A DNA stretch of 64,000 bases from assembly GCF_033763495.1 (NCBI RefSeq), contig NZ_JANRKL010000040.1, positions 1 through 64,000 on the forward strand. The letters run 5' to 3'. A program made the position numbers and the translations under genes. Positions within the stretch are counted from its first letter, which is position 1; each line of letters opens with the position of its first letter. Shown piece after piece: positions 25,008-34,288 of the stretch. The DNA comes from Haliscomenobacter sp033763495 (lineage in GTDB: Bacteria > Bacteroidota > Bacteroidia > Chitinophagales > Saprospiraceae). Below the pieces are notes generated by a model. The model saw nothing but the letters and a program-made list of their open reading frames with translations. It did not search any database and was not told the DNA's origin.

Positions 25008-26192
25008 TCACAACTGATACTTAAACAACTGCACCATAAGTCCCTGGTACTCCCATTCCGTCCTCAAAAAATACAGTAAAGCATTTTGATACAAACTCAC
25101 TTCTAAAAAATACTCAACCGTAGTGATTTCGCCCATGGCCAATGCTTTATCCAACAGTGGAATGCTTTGAATGCCTGACAAAACGGAGGTATACTGCTCC
25201 AGCCCAGTTTTTAAAGCAGCTTGTTGATCATACAGTTTTTTGATGGTGTAAAAATGCTCGTTGCGGTGATCCTGTACTTGCAAGTTGGTGAACTGCAACA
25301 AGGCTTGCTGCTGCTCTCTTCGGTATTTGTGCTCCCAAAGTGGCAGCGTAAGTCCAGTGTGGATGCCATTAAAACGCTGCCCGAGAATACTCTGGTAATG
25401 GTACCCCAATTCAAATTTGGGCAATCGCCAGATTTTACTGAGTTCCACCTGTTTTTCCGCGATGACTTGCTCCTGTTCCAGGGTTTTCAATAGCGGATCA
25501 GCAGCTTCATTTTCCTGTTCAATTTGTTCAAAGCTCAAATTGCTCGGCGCAAGCGGATAAATGGTGTCTGTAAAAACGATGGCCAATCCTCCATTTAAGG
25601 CCCTGAGGTGGTTTAACAGTCCCTGTTGCGCCGTCTCGTTTTCCTTAATCAACTGACTAAGTTCCAAAAGCTGCAATTTGACCTTATTGACATTGAGGAT
25701 ATTCCCCTCACCTTGATCCAACTTCGTTTGAAAATCACGTCCAATGCGCTCCAGGGCCACTTGACGACGAGACAAATGCGCCCTCAACTTATTCCGATAA
25801 ACCAGTTCAACACAACTCAATTTGGCTTCCAGCAACACTTGTTGGCGGGTAGCTGCCAATCCAGCAGTTGATTGAGCTGCTTGTGTTTCGGCAAGTTGTC
25901 GCCGCTTTTTATAAGTTCCTGGAAAATCAAAAGGCTGTACCGCAAAAAAATCCGTCTGGTTGCCTGCCGTGGCGGGCGAGCCGAGCAGGTACTGACCTTG
26001 AACGGTCGGATTAGGCAAGGTCAGCCCGGTTTTGTATTCCAACTTTTTGGCTTCCCAATATTGACGCTGCGAAACCAACGTTTTATTGTTTTTTTCGATG
26101 GAAGCCAAAACGTTTTTAATGTTGTTTTGCCCTTGGCTACTCACAACCAGAAGCAAGATCAACAGTTGGATTAATATGCTTATGCGGCTCAT
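25008..26192 (-). CDS. TolC-family outer-membrane efflux protein of module 3
   Basis: 394 residues, signal peptide ending VVSSQGQ. N-terminal PNPTVQGQYLLGSPA is a typical TolC/CzcC opening, followed by long helices broken by short strands (GLTLPLWEHKYRREQ in the second repeat). Its ATG overlaps the stop of the RND gene by four bases (ATGA), so translation is probably coupled. Last gene of the order adaptor, RND, TolC. Confidence 0.9.
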   Translation of the reverse strand: MSRISILIQLLILLLVVSSQGQNNIKNVLASIEKNNKTLVSQRQYWEAKKLEYKTGLTLPNPTVQGQYLLGSPATAGNQTDFFAVQPFDFPGTYKKRRQLAETQAAQSTAGLAATRQQVLLEAKLSCVELVYRNKLRAHLSRRQVALERIGRDFQTKLDQGEGNILNVNKVKLQLLELSQLIKENETAQQGLLNHLRALNGGLAIVFTDTIYPLAPSNLSFEQIEQENEAADPLLKTLEQEQVIAEKQVELSKIWRLPKFELGYHYQSILGQRFNGIHTGLTLPLWEHKYRREQQQALLQFTNLQVQDHRNEHFYTIKKLYDQQAALKTGLEQYTSVLSGIQSIPLLDKALAMGEITTVEYFLEVSLYQNALLYFLRTEWEYQGLMVQLFKYQL

Positions 26193-29100
26193 TGTACTTC
26201 CTTTTTGGTATGGATGAGAAAATAGACCACGGGCACAATGAACACATTGAGCAAGGTAGAAGTGAGCAAACCACCCAGAATCACTTTGGCCATGGGGCTT
26301 TGGATTTCATTGCCGGGCAAGTCACCCGCAATAGCCAGCGGAATCAGGGCAAGCCCAGCGGTGAGCGCGGTCATCAAAATGGGACTCAATCGGTCAATCG
26401 ACCCGCTGATCACGGTTTCATAAAGTGGTCTGCCTTCATTTTGCAGCGTTTGGTAACGCGATACCAGCAAGATACCGTTGCGGGTGGCTACACCAAACAA
26501 GGTGATGAACCCAATGATCGCTGGAATGCTCAAAATCCCGGAGGTGACCCAAATGCTGAATACCCCGCCAATCAAGGCCAGTGGCAAATTCAACAGGATG
26601 ATGGAAGCCATTTTTAGGTCTTTGAATTCCTGAAACAGCAAAAGGAAAATCACCAAAAGGGAAAGTAGTGAAGCGAACATCAAGGTTTTGGAGGCTTCGG
26701 CTTCAGCTTCGAACTGACCGCCATACTCAATGCGGTACCCTTCGGGCAACTGAATACTTTCGACCACTACTTTTTGAATTTCTTCAACGGCACTCTTTTG
26801 ATCCCGACCAACTACATTCACCGATACCACTGTTTTGCGTTGTACATTTTCCCGGTTGATGGTGTTTGGGCCAGCAGTACTGACAATTTCAGCAACGGAG
26901 TGCAAAGGGATTTTTTGTCCATCTGCGCCATCAATCAGGGTATTGCGAATGTTCTCGATGGTGCCCCGATTGGCATCGTCAAAGCGCAGCATTAAGTCAA
27001 AACTTTTGCTGCCTTCATAAATTTCAGCTACTTTTTCCCCTGCAAAAGCCACATCTACAAATTCATTAAAAGCGCCAATTGAGATGCCGTAATGGCTGAG
27101 TAAATCCCGTTTTGCTTTAATTTGTATTTGTGGAATTTCAATTTGCTGCTCCACACTCAAATCTACCAAGCCGTCGATAGCGGAAATCGCGGTTTTGATT
27201 TCATTGGACAAGGAAAACAGTTTTGCCAAATCTGCGCCAAAAATTTTGATGGCAATGTTGGCGCGTGTACCGGAAAGCATGTGGTCGATGCGGTGACCAA
27301 TCGGTTGCCCAATGGTGATGTTTGCCCCCGAAACATTGGCCAATTTAGCCCGCACTTCTTCCATGAATTCAGCGCGTGTCCGGTCTTTGAGCACAAATGG
27401 TGCGTCTATTTCGGCAGCGTTCACCCCTTGGGCATGTTCGTCCAGTTCAGCTCTGCCTGTACGCCGGGTGGTGGTTTGGATTTCAGGGATACTAAGCAGC
27501 TCTGCTTCTACCCTATTCCCAATTTTGTTGCTCTCCGCCAAAGAAATGCCGGGTAAACTGACCGCAGAAATAACCAGCGAACCTTCATTGAATTCCGGTA
27601 AAAAGCTACGACCCAACCCGGAAAGCAGATAAATCGCTACGCCAAGCAATACCAAGGCTAAGGCAATGACTGCGAATTTGGCCCGCATGGCTGCTTTCAA
27701 CACTACAGCATACCCGTTTTGTAAGTGCCGTACCAACCAACTTTCGCCATGCTGTCGTTGCAACATTTTTTCGTTCGACAAGAGGTAAGTTGCCAGCACT
27801 GGCGTAAGGGTTATCGACACAATGAGCGAGGCAAACAAGGACACAATGAAGGCGATGCCCAGCGGGGCCAGTAGTTTACCTTCCATACCCGACAAAAAAA
27901 ACAGTGGCACAAAAGCCACAATGATGATGAAGGTAGCATTGATGATGCTGGTTCGAATTTCTACTGAGGCATCAAAAACGACGGGGAGGATTCCTCTTCG
28001 TTCAGCGGGTTCCAACGCAGCATTCTGTTTTAAACGTTTGAATACATTTTCAACATCAATAATGGCATCGTCCACTAAGGCGCCAATGGCAATGGCCATA
28101 CCTCCGAGGCTCATGGTGTTGATCGTAAAACCCAGGTAGCGCAAGGTCAAAATGGCTACAATCAGTGAAATGGGGATGGCCAGCAAGGAAATGAGCGTGG
28201 CGCGCCAGTTCATCAAAAACAAGAGGAGGATAATCACCACAAAAACACTGCCTTCCAAGAGGGTTTTTTGAATGTTGCTGATGGAAGCTTTGATGAAATC
28301 CGCTTGCCTGAAAATACGGGTATTGATGTGAACATCGGAAGGCAGGGTTTTTGATAAATCGGCAACAGCCTGGTCGATGGTTTCCGTCAAAGCCAGGGTA
28401 TTGGTAGCAGGTTGCTTCATCACGGTAAGGATCACCGCAGGTTTTCCGCGCAGAGCGCCATCTCCGATTTTGGGTGAAGCACCAATTTGAAGTTTAGCTA
28501 CATCCTCAATTTTCACCGTTCCCTGTGCTGTAGTTTTGATGACCGATTTTCCGAGTTCAGCCAAATCGCTGGTTCTACCCATGCCGCGCACGATGTACTC
28601 ATTGCTGTATTCATTCAAAAAACCACCCGATGAATTGCCATTGGCTTCCTGGCAGGCTTTTAAAAGCTCATTGAAGGATACTCCGAAGTAGTTCATCTTT
28701 TGGGGAGAAGCCAGGATTTGGTACTGCTTGTACTCGCCACCAATGACGATTACCTGCGCCACACCGCCAGTAGCCAGTAAGCGCGGGCGCAGCGACCAGT
28801 CGGCAATAGTGCGCAAATCCATTTGGGAAGTGCTGTCGGCAGTTAGGCTGATCAGCATGATTTCGCCCATGATGCTCGCTTGCGGGGCCATCGTTGGCGT
28901 GCCAACACCAACCGGGAGCCGTTCGCTGATGGCAACTATCTTTTCATTGACAATCTGCCGGGCTTTAAAAATATCGGTATTCCATTCAAATTCTATCCAT
29001 ACAATTGAAATACCCGCTGAGGAGGAAGAGCGAACCCGGCGTACATTGGTAGCGCCATTGACTGCCGTTTCCAGGGGGAAAGTAACCAGTTTTTCGACCT

Positions 29101-29278
29101 CTTCGGGGGCCATACCGTGTGCTTCGGTGAGTACCACCACCGTTGGTGCCGTGAGGTCAGGAAATACATCTACTTCCATCCGCGAGGCCACATAGGAACC
29201 GAACCCGATGAGCAAAACCGAGGCCACAACGACCAACAAGCGGTTGTGCAGCGCAAAATCAATTATTTTATTCAGCAT
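26189..29278 (-). CDS. Heavy-metal RND permease of module 3 (CusA/CzcA family)
   Basis: 1029 residues, complete. Helix 4 has AIGALVDDAIIDVEN; the second periplasmic loop has RTGRAELDEHAQG and GHRIDHMLSGTRAN. The residue matching CusA Met672 is His, as in module 2. These shared motifs place modules 2 and 3 in one subgroup of the heavy-metal RND family, distinct from CusA (module 1) and CzcA (module 4). The cation is not certain. It begins 11 bp after the adaptor stop. Confidence 0.93.
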   Translation of the reverse strand: MLNKIIDFALHNRLLVVVASVLLIGFGSYVASRMEVDVFPDLTAPTVVVLTEAHGMAPEEVEKLVTFPLETAVNGATNVRRVRSSSSAGISIVWIEFEWNTDIFKARQIVNEKIVAISERLPVGVGTPTMAPQASIMGEIMLISLTADSTSQMDLRTIADWSLRPRLLATGGVAQVIVIGGEYKQYQILASPQKMNYFGVSFNELLKACQEANGNSSGGFLNEYSNEYIVRGMGRTSDLAELGKSVIKTTAQGTVKIEDVAKLQIGASPKIGDGALRGKPAVILTVMKQPATNTLALTETIDQAVADLSKTLPSDVHINTRIFRQADFIKASISNIQKTLLEGSVFVVIILLLFLMNWRATLISLLAIPISLIVAILTLRYLGFTINTMSLGGMAIAIGALVDDAIIDVENVFKRLKQNAALEPAERRGILPVVFDASVEIRTSIINATFIIIVAFVPLFFLSGMEGKLLAPLGIAFIVSLFASLIVSITLTPVLATYLLSNEKMLQRQHGESWLVRHLQNGYAVVLKAAMRAKFAVIALALVLLGVAIYLLSGLGRSFLPEFNEGSLVISAVSLPGISLAESNKIGNRVEAELLSIPEIQTTTRRTGRAELDEHAQGVNAAEIDAPFVLKDRTRAEFMEEVRAKLANVSGANITIGQPIGHRIDHMLSGTRANIAIKIFGADLAKLFSLSNEIKTAISAIDGLVDLSVEQQIEIPQIQIKAKRDLLSHYGISIGAFNEFVDVAFAGEKVAEIYEGSKSFDLMLRFDDANRGTIENIRNTLIDGADGQKIPLHSVAEIVSTAGPNTINRENVQRKTVVSVNVVGRDQKSAVEEIQKVVVESIQLPEGYRIEYGGQFEAEAEASKTLMFASLLSLLVIFLLLFQEFKDLKMASIILLNLPLALIGGVFSIWVTSGILSIPAIIGFITLFGVATRNGILLVSRYQTLQNEGRPLYETVISGSIDRLSPILMTALTAGLALIPLAIAGDLPGNEIQSPMAKVILGGLLTSTLLNVFIVPVVYFLIHTKKEVQ

Positions 29279-29289
29279 GATTCGGGGTT

Positions 29290-30819
29290 TTAGTGTTCGT
29301 GTCCATGGGCAGGCAGGGTCCCTGACGCGGTTGACAATTTAATTTGATACCCCCCTTTGGTCACTACACGTTCACCTTCGGCAATGCCAGAAAGAATCTG
29401 TACCCGGAGTCCATCCGCGGCACTAATTTTTACTTCCCGTTTCTGGAAACTTTCGCCTGCGGTTTGTACGTACACGTAAAAAACACCTTGTTCTTCGAGC
29501 AATGCGGTCACTGGCACCACCAAAGCGGGTTGGGAAGCTGCTTGCAAAAACACTTCCACTACGGAGCCGGGAATGAAATTACCAACATTGTCTATTTCGA
29601 AGGTAAAGGGTACGAAGGGAGAATTGGCCGCCGCAGTTTTACCAAAGGACAAGACCTTGCCATTCAATTGCCGGGTATTAAAAACCTGGTCGCCATCGGT
29701 AGTTTTAAAATTGGCTGCCGTGATCGCCGCAAGTTTTGGGAAGTAGCGTTGCGACACATCGGCCCGCAAGAGCAATTTTTTGTTTTTGGAAACGGTGGCC
29801 AGAGGTTGCCCGGCGTTTACAAATTGCCCGTTTTCCACCAGGATGTTTTTCAAAAAACCACCCATTGGTGCGGTGATCCTTTGTCGGTTTTGGTTGAAAT
29901 TTCTGGAAACGGATACGGACTTGAGTTGTGTCTGAGCATTTTCATAGCGCAATTGTGCCTCCAAAAATTCCCGTTCGGAAATGATTTTGTCTTTGATCAA
30001 TTCACCGGAGCGTTCAAAGTTCTTTTTGGCTGTAGCCAAATCCGTCTCCGCTTTGGTCACTTCTGCCCCCAGGTTGCTTTGCACCACCTCGTTGCTTTTT
30101 ACCATAAAAAGTGACATACCAGCAGGAATGGCGCTGCCAGGGGCAAAGTTTTTCCCAATAAATGAAATAACCCCACTGATCTGTGTGGTTATTACGGCTT
30201 CGTCGCCAGGAGCAGCTAGAATTTGTCCTCCCGTTCGAATCACTTCGCTGAAAGGTTCTATTTGAGCGGGAGCGTTGGCAAATTCCACTTTCCAGGCCTG
30301 TTCTTTCAGGTAAGTGATATCACTACCGCCGCCAGATGCTGCGGGTTGTTGGGCGATCGCGGTTTTTTCATCGGGGTAAACTTTTACGTTTTCGATGATG
30401 ATCTGATCCGTATAAGTGGGGGTCTGGATGTCAAAAACCAACTGGTAGTCTCCAGCTTTTTCAGGCGTTATACGCAAGCGAAAAATGCCAGGCACTTCTG
30501 GTGCCGTGGCCGTGATGGACTGGCTGGTGCCCTGGCCTACCAGTGAAAGTTTGATGGTGCCTTTGCCAATGGCTTTGAACAAATCCCCAAGCGCGGTGAA
30601 GTGTGCTGCAAAGCGACTTTCGGTTCCCACCACCAAGGGTTTGAATTCCACAAAAAGTTCGGTTTTGTTGGTGTATAGGGTATACGCCAAGGCTTCGAGT
30701 TCAGCAAGGTGATTGCCTGCTGCATCGTGAGCATGATCAGCTTCCGCCACGGGCGAATTGCTGTTGCAGGCCACCAATAGATAGCACAACGCTGCCAAAA
30801 GCAGCAATGACTTTTTCAT
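29290..30819 (-). CDS. RND periplasmic adaptor lipoprotein of module 3 with extra N-terminal beta domain
   Basis: 509 residues. Lipobox ends LLVAC (Cys18), then a His-rich patch (EADHAHDAAGNH), then a beta-sandwich-like domain (about 39-155) similar in pattern to the N-terminal part of the module 2 adaptor, then the adaptor core with lipoyl halves, helical hairpin (TKAETDLATAKKNFERSGEL) and barrel. The C-terminus ends HGHEH. First RND-related gene of the module. The extra domain is not found in the CusB-like adaptors of module 1. Confidence 0.92.
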   Translation of the reverse strand: MKKSLLLLAALCYLLVACNSNSPVAEADHAHDAAGNHLAELEALAYTLYTNKTELFVEFKPLVVGTESRFAAHFTALGDLFKAIGKGTIKLSLVGQGTSQSITATAPEVPGIFRLRITPEKAGDYQLVFDIQTPTYTDQIIIENVKVYPDEKTAIAQQPAASGGGSDITYLKEQAWKVEFANAPAQIEPFSEVIRTGGQILAAPGDEAVITTQISGVISFIGKNFAPGSAIPAGMSLFMVKSNEVVQSNLGAEVTKAETDLATAKKNFERSGELIKDKIISEREFLEAQLRYENAQTQLKSVSVSRNFNQNRQRITAPMGGFLKNILVENGQFVNAGQPLATVSKNKKLLLRADVSQRYFPKLAAITAANFKTTDGDQVFNTRQLNGKVLSFGKTAAANSPFVPFTFEIDNVGNFIPGSVVEVFLQAASQPALVVPVTALLEEQGVFYVYVQTAGESFQKREVKISAADGLRVQILSGIAEGERVVTKGGYQIKLSTASGTLPAHGHEH

Positions 30820-30891
30820 TAGGTTACAATTGAAATTAAGAGAAAAATGGCATGATGTAGCCGCAGCGATCGTGCGGTTCAGATGGGCGAA

Positions 30892-31296
30892 TTAAGCTTT
30901 GGGTGGCTGCCAAATGTCTCCAGTGATTTGGTGAGCATACCATTTTGGTGCCGAAAAATTCAGCGCTTTTATGACCCTCTGTACGGGGAAAAAAGCCAGT
31001 TTTTCCATCGATTGAGGCAAGACAAAAATAGGCTGAGCGGCAAAATGAGAAAAATCTTCCTGATGGTGGTGATGGAAAGGTAAGTTTTCGTGGTCTTCGT
31101 GCTCAGCTTGGTGGTGCTTGTGCCCGGCGTAGTGATCGGCTAAAAAATCAAAGATATTGTGCTCGTTTTTTTCATGAGCATGGTGGTAATAGTGGACAAA
31201 CAAATTGCCGAGTTTGCAAATTGAAATAACATAGTCCTTGGGCAGGTTGACTGCCAGCAGATTAAAGACCAGATAAATCAATAGGCATTTTTTCAT
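30892..31296 (-). CDS. Small His-rich exported protein ending IWQPPKA
   Basis: 134 residues from the ATG at 31296 (a GTG at 31302 is the alternative). A hydrophobic N-terminus (MKKCLLIYLVFNLLAVN) precedes a His-rich centre: YYHHAHEKNEHN, HYAGHKHHQAEHEDHEN and FHHHHQEDFSH. It ends GDIWQPPKA. A protein at 39985-40407 has a related tail (PIWQPPQ). It heads the module 3 operon, 72 bp upstream of the adaptor, so a periplasmic Zn/Cu/Ni-binding or sensing role is likely but unproven. TATCTTTA at 31317-31324 (minus) is a weak promoter core. Confidence 0.7.
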   Translation of the reverse strand: MKKCLLIYLVFNLLAVNLPKDYVISICKLGNLFVHYYHHAHEKNEHNIFDFLADHYAGHKHHQAEHEDHENLPFHHHHQEDFSHFAAQPIFVLPQSMEKLAFFPVQRVIKALNFSAPKWYAHQITGDIWQPPKA

Positions 31297-31363
31297 GTAC
31301 ACACAAAATTCAAGCTTAAAGATATGAACTTAGAACTAAAGCTGTTTAAAATGAAGATGAAAG

Positions 31364-31409
31364 TTTAGGCAGGAGTGCTTGCTGGATGCCAAACACACTC
31401 CTGTCTAAA
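31364..31409 (-). terminator. Terminator-like hairpin after the P-type ATPase
   Basis: TTTAGGCAGGAGTG faces CACTCCTGTCTAAA across an 18-base loop: 14 positions with one mismatch, starting 14 bp past the ATPase stop. The rest of 31303-31422 holds only the weak promoter core noted with the His-rich gene. Confidence 0.5.
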
Positions 31410-31422
31410 TTTCAACAACTTT

Positions 31423-33444
31423 TCAAAACTTCATCCTTTGTATCCGCACTGCATTCAAAATGGCCAGAAGTGCCACCCCTACATCGGCAAACACTGCTTC
31501 CCACATGGTGGCCAGTCCTCCAGCACCGAGTAACAATACTACAGCCTTGACCACAAAAGCCAGGGTGATGTTTTGCCAAACGATTTGCCGCGTGGTTTTC
31601 CCGATCCGAATGGCCATCGGGATTTTGGAAGGCTTATCGTCTTGAATCACAATGTCGGCAGTTTCAATGGTGGCATCGCTACCCAGGCCACCCATGGCGA
31701 TGCCCGCATCACTCAACGCTACAACAGGGGCATCGTTCACACCGTCACCCACAAAGGCTACGGTTTCATTGCGGGCTTTAATTTCCTTGACTTTATTTAC
31801 TTTGTCTTCGGGCAAAAGGTCGCCAAAGGCCGTGTCAATGTTTAATTTTTCTGCTACGTATTTGACCACTGAAGTTTTATCGCCACTCAGCATCGTCAGC
31901 TTTACCCCCAATTGGTGAAGTTTATCGATTGCGGTCTGGGCATCTTCCTTGATTTGATCGGCAATGGTGAGGTAGCCCACAAATTGCTTGTCCAACGCAA
32001 TGGCAATGACCGTATAGACGACCTGTGCGGGATCAAGGTCATAAGCAACGCCATATTTGTCCATTAGTTTAAAATTACCAACCAATGCCTCTTTGCCGTT
32101 TAAGTTGGCACGCAGGCCATGCCCGGCTATTTCTTCTATTTCAGTGAATGTCAATGCATGATCTACTTCACCCACGTATTGACTAATGGCTGTTGCGACC
32201 GGGTGGGTACTCTTGCTTTCCAGCGCATTGACCCATTTTAGCGTTTCAGCTTGATCAAATCCGGGCTTTATGTTGACTTCCTGTACCTTGAATACCCCTT
32301 CTGTTAGGGTGCCTGTTTTGTCCATCACCACGTTTTTGACCGAGGCCATGATGTCCAAAAAATTGCTGCCTTTGAACAGAATGCCATTGCGGGAAGCTGC
32401 ACCGATACCCCCGAAATACCCCAGGGGAATCGAAATGACCAGGGCACAAGGACAAGATATGACCAAAAAAATCAGCGCCCGGTAAAGCCAATCTCGAAAG
32501 TTGTAATCTGCTACAATAAGATAAGGAACCAGACAAATCAAGGCCGCCAGCAACACCACAGCAGGAGTATAGTACTTCGCAAACTTGCGAATAAACAATT
32601 CCGTGGGTGCTTTTTGTGCAGTCGCATTTTGCACCAAATCCAGGATTTTGGAGAGTTTGCTGTCAGTATAAGCTACCGTCACTTTCACCTGAGACACCGT
32701 GTTGAGGTTGATCATGCCCGCCAATACCGTTTCTCCTTTTGCTTTGGTGTCGGGTTTGCTTTCCCCGGTTAAGGCCGCAGTATTGAAAGATGCAGTATCC
32801 GAAAGTAACGCACCATCCAAAGCCAGTTTTTCGCCGGGTTTGAGCTGGATGATTGCTCCGATCTCCACTTTTTCGGCTTTCATGGTTTTGGGCTGCCCAT
32901 CTTCCAGGATGTTCACTTCATCGGGGCGTTGGTCGAGCAGGGCTTTGATGTTGCTTTTGGCTCGTCTGACGGCCAGGGTTTGGAAGATTTCACCTACGGC
33001 GTAAAAAAGCATGACGGCCACTCCTTCTGGGTATTCCCCAATGGCAAAAGCACCAATGGTGGCAATGCTCATCAGCAGGAATTCGGTGAAAAATTCGGCT
33101 TTGCCCATTGCTTTTAGTGCATCTTTCAGTACAGGAAATCCCACGGGTAGGTAGGCTAGGATGTACCAAATCAAGCGAATGTTGCCCATAAAAAGGGCTG
33201 GTTTGGGAATCCAGTCAGCGTCAAAAGCAATGGCAAGCATGAGTAGTATGAAGGAAATTAAAGCAGGGAGGAATAGCTGGAAATCGCTATGTCCTTTTGT
33301 ATGGTCATGATCATGACCATCGTGGTCATCATGTACTTCTTGCGGTGAAGTATTTTGATTGATCTTTTCTTCCAAAGTACAACAAAGCTGTTTGCCATTT
33401 TTGTCATAGCGATGCACATGGTTTGTCGTTTTGTTGTTTTCCAT
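31423..33444 (-). CDS. P1B-type heavy-metal ATPase (Zn/Cd type, ZntA/CadA-like)
   Basis: 673 residues, exports divalent soft metals from the cytoplasm at the cost of ATP. Seen: TGES (226-229), metal-site CPC (331-333), phosphorylation site D375KTGT, GDGVNDAP hinge. In the last helices Lys633 (FVVKAVV) and Asp654 (FADVGVALL) match the Lys/Asp pair that marks the P1B-2 Zn/Cd/Pb group. There is no HMA domain; instead the N-terminus has CC (21-22) and a His/Asp-rich stretch (HDDHDGHDHDHTKGH). It follows the ZIP gene by 40 bp, and both follow the divalent-type module 4 adaptor, so zinc is the most likely substrate. Confidence 0.94.
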   Translation of the reverse strand: MENNKTTNHVHRYDKNGKQLCCTLEEKINQNTSPQEVHDDHDGHDHDHTKGHSDFQLFLPALISFILLMLAIAFDADWIPKPALFMGNIRLIWYILAYLPVGFPVLKDALKAMGKAEFFTEFLLMSIATIGAFAIGEYPEGVAVMLFYAVGEIFQTLAVRRAKSNIKALLDQRPDEVNILEDGQPKTMKAEKVEIGAIIQLKPGEKLALDGALLSDTASFNTAALTGESKPDTKAKGETVLAGMINLNTVSQVKVTVAYTDSKLSKILDLVQNATAQKAPTELFIRKFAKYYTPAVVLLAALICLVPYLIVADYNFRDWLYRALIFLVISCPCALVISIPLGYFGGIGAASRNGILFKGSNFLDIMASVKNVVMDKTGTLTEGVFKVQEVNIKPGFDQAETLKWVNALESKSTHPVATAISQYVGEVDHALTFTEIEEIAGHGLRANLNGKEALVGNFKLMDKYGVAYDLDPAQVVYTVIAIALDKQFVGYLTIADQIKEDAQTAIDKLHQLGVKLTMLSGDKTSVVKYVAEKLNIDTAFGDLLPEDKVNKVKEIKARNETVAFVGDGVNDAPVVALSDAGIAMGGLGSDATIETADIVIQDDKPSKIPMAIRIGKTTRQIVWQNITLAFVVKAVVLLLGAGGLATMWEAVFADVGVALLAILNAVRIQRMKF

Positions 33445-33484
33445 TGTTTTATTTTTTGTGTATTAAAGTGCCCACAGTGATCCG

Positions 33485-34216
33485 CTAGGCAATCATACCA
33501 ATAATCAGAAACAGTAAAAATCCTGCAAAAAAGCAAGTAGTTTGAAACAAGGTTTCTTGTTCCTCATGCGCTTCAGTGAGTAGCTCTTCGATCACTAAAA
33601 ACAATAATGCAGCTAGCCCAAAGGACAACACCATTTCAAGCATTTCGGTGGAAAGGTTGGAAAGCAAAGAAATTCCAATCAAAGCACCGACACAAAAAGT
33701 TAGTCCCAGTACTGCCAAAAGCCCAATATTCTGCCTGGTTGACATCCCTTTTTTCTTAAAAGTAAGGCTGAGTGCCAGCCCCAATGCAAATACCTCGAAT
33801 GCCAAGGCTACCGACAACAATATCCCTTCTTTATCTCCAGCAGCAAAGCCTACTCCAAGCAATAAGCCATCCACTAATAAATCGATGGCCATGGTCACAA
33901 GCAATCCTATAGGTAGTGTACTTTCTGAAGCAAGGTTCTTGTCTTTTTTAGCAAGCTGCTCTGCATAATATTTCACCAAAAGCATAGTAGCAACACCCAA
34001 GGAAAAACCAATTGCTACTTCAATGGGGGAGTGCTTTTCTAAGATATCGGGCAATAACTCTACAGCAACTACCGAAAAAACCACACCAGCGGCAAAATGT
34101 AAAATAGAACTATTGAACGCTCCACTAGGCTTTTTTAACACCCCAACAATCCCACCAAGGATAATGGATACAAAAGGGATTAGGGCATAAATAGAAACTT
34201 CAAAAAGTGATTTCAT
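33485..34216 (-). CDS. ZIP-family metal transporter with altered metal-site motifs
   Basis: 243 residues with about eight hydrophobic helices. The fold and the loop motif ELLPDILEKHSP near helix 2 fit the ZIP family. In helix 4, where most ZIPs have HNFPEG, it reads IDLLVDG (Asp112, Asp116); in helix 5, where HE is usual, it reads FEV (Glu141). So the classical His ligands are replaced and carboxylates remain. The last helices carry EELLTEAHEEQE. Whether it imports or exports cannot be said; its place among efflux genes is unusual for an importer. A hairpin lies between it and the adaptor upstream. Confidence 0.85.
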   Translation of the reverse strand: MKSLFEVSIYALIPFVSIILGGIVGVLKKPSGAFNSSILHFAAGVVFSVVAVELLPDILEKHSPIEVAIGFSLGVATMLLVKYYAEQLAKKDKNLASESTLPIGLLVTMAIDLLVDGLLLGVGFAAGDKEGILLSVALAFEVFALGLALSLTFKKKGMSTRQNIGLLAVLGLTFCVGALIGISLLSNLSTEMLEMVLSFGLAALLFLVIEELLTEAHEEQETLFQTTCFFAGFLLFLIIGMIA

Positions 34217-34229
34217 TTTTGGAAGTTTT

Positions 34230-34265
34230 TAAACTGAGCCTAAACTTATGCTTAGGCTCAGTTTA
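34230..34265 (-). terminator. Perfect 14-bp hairpin between module 4 adaptor and ZIP gene
   Basis: TAAACTGAGCCTAA and its exact complement enclose an 8-base loop. It sits 24 bp past the adaptor stop and 14 bp before the ZIP start. The T-run is weak (TTTAAAAAC). It may terminate part of the module 4 transcript or define a processing site, giving less ZIP/ATPase than RND mRNA. Confidence 0.5.
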
Positions 34266-34288
34266 ATGAATGCAATCTGTGGCTGGGA

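Noticed and set aside
29344..30114. Open frame of 256 codons on the plus strand
   Set aside because: Antisense to the module 3 adaptor; no recognisable motif.
33280..33345. Repeat-like His/Asp codons (CAT/GAC runs) near the ATPase start
   Set aside because: They encode the His-rich N-terminus of the ATPase and are not a DNA repeat element or CRISPR.
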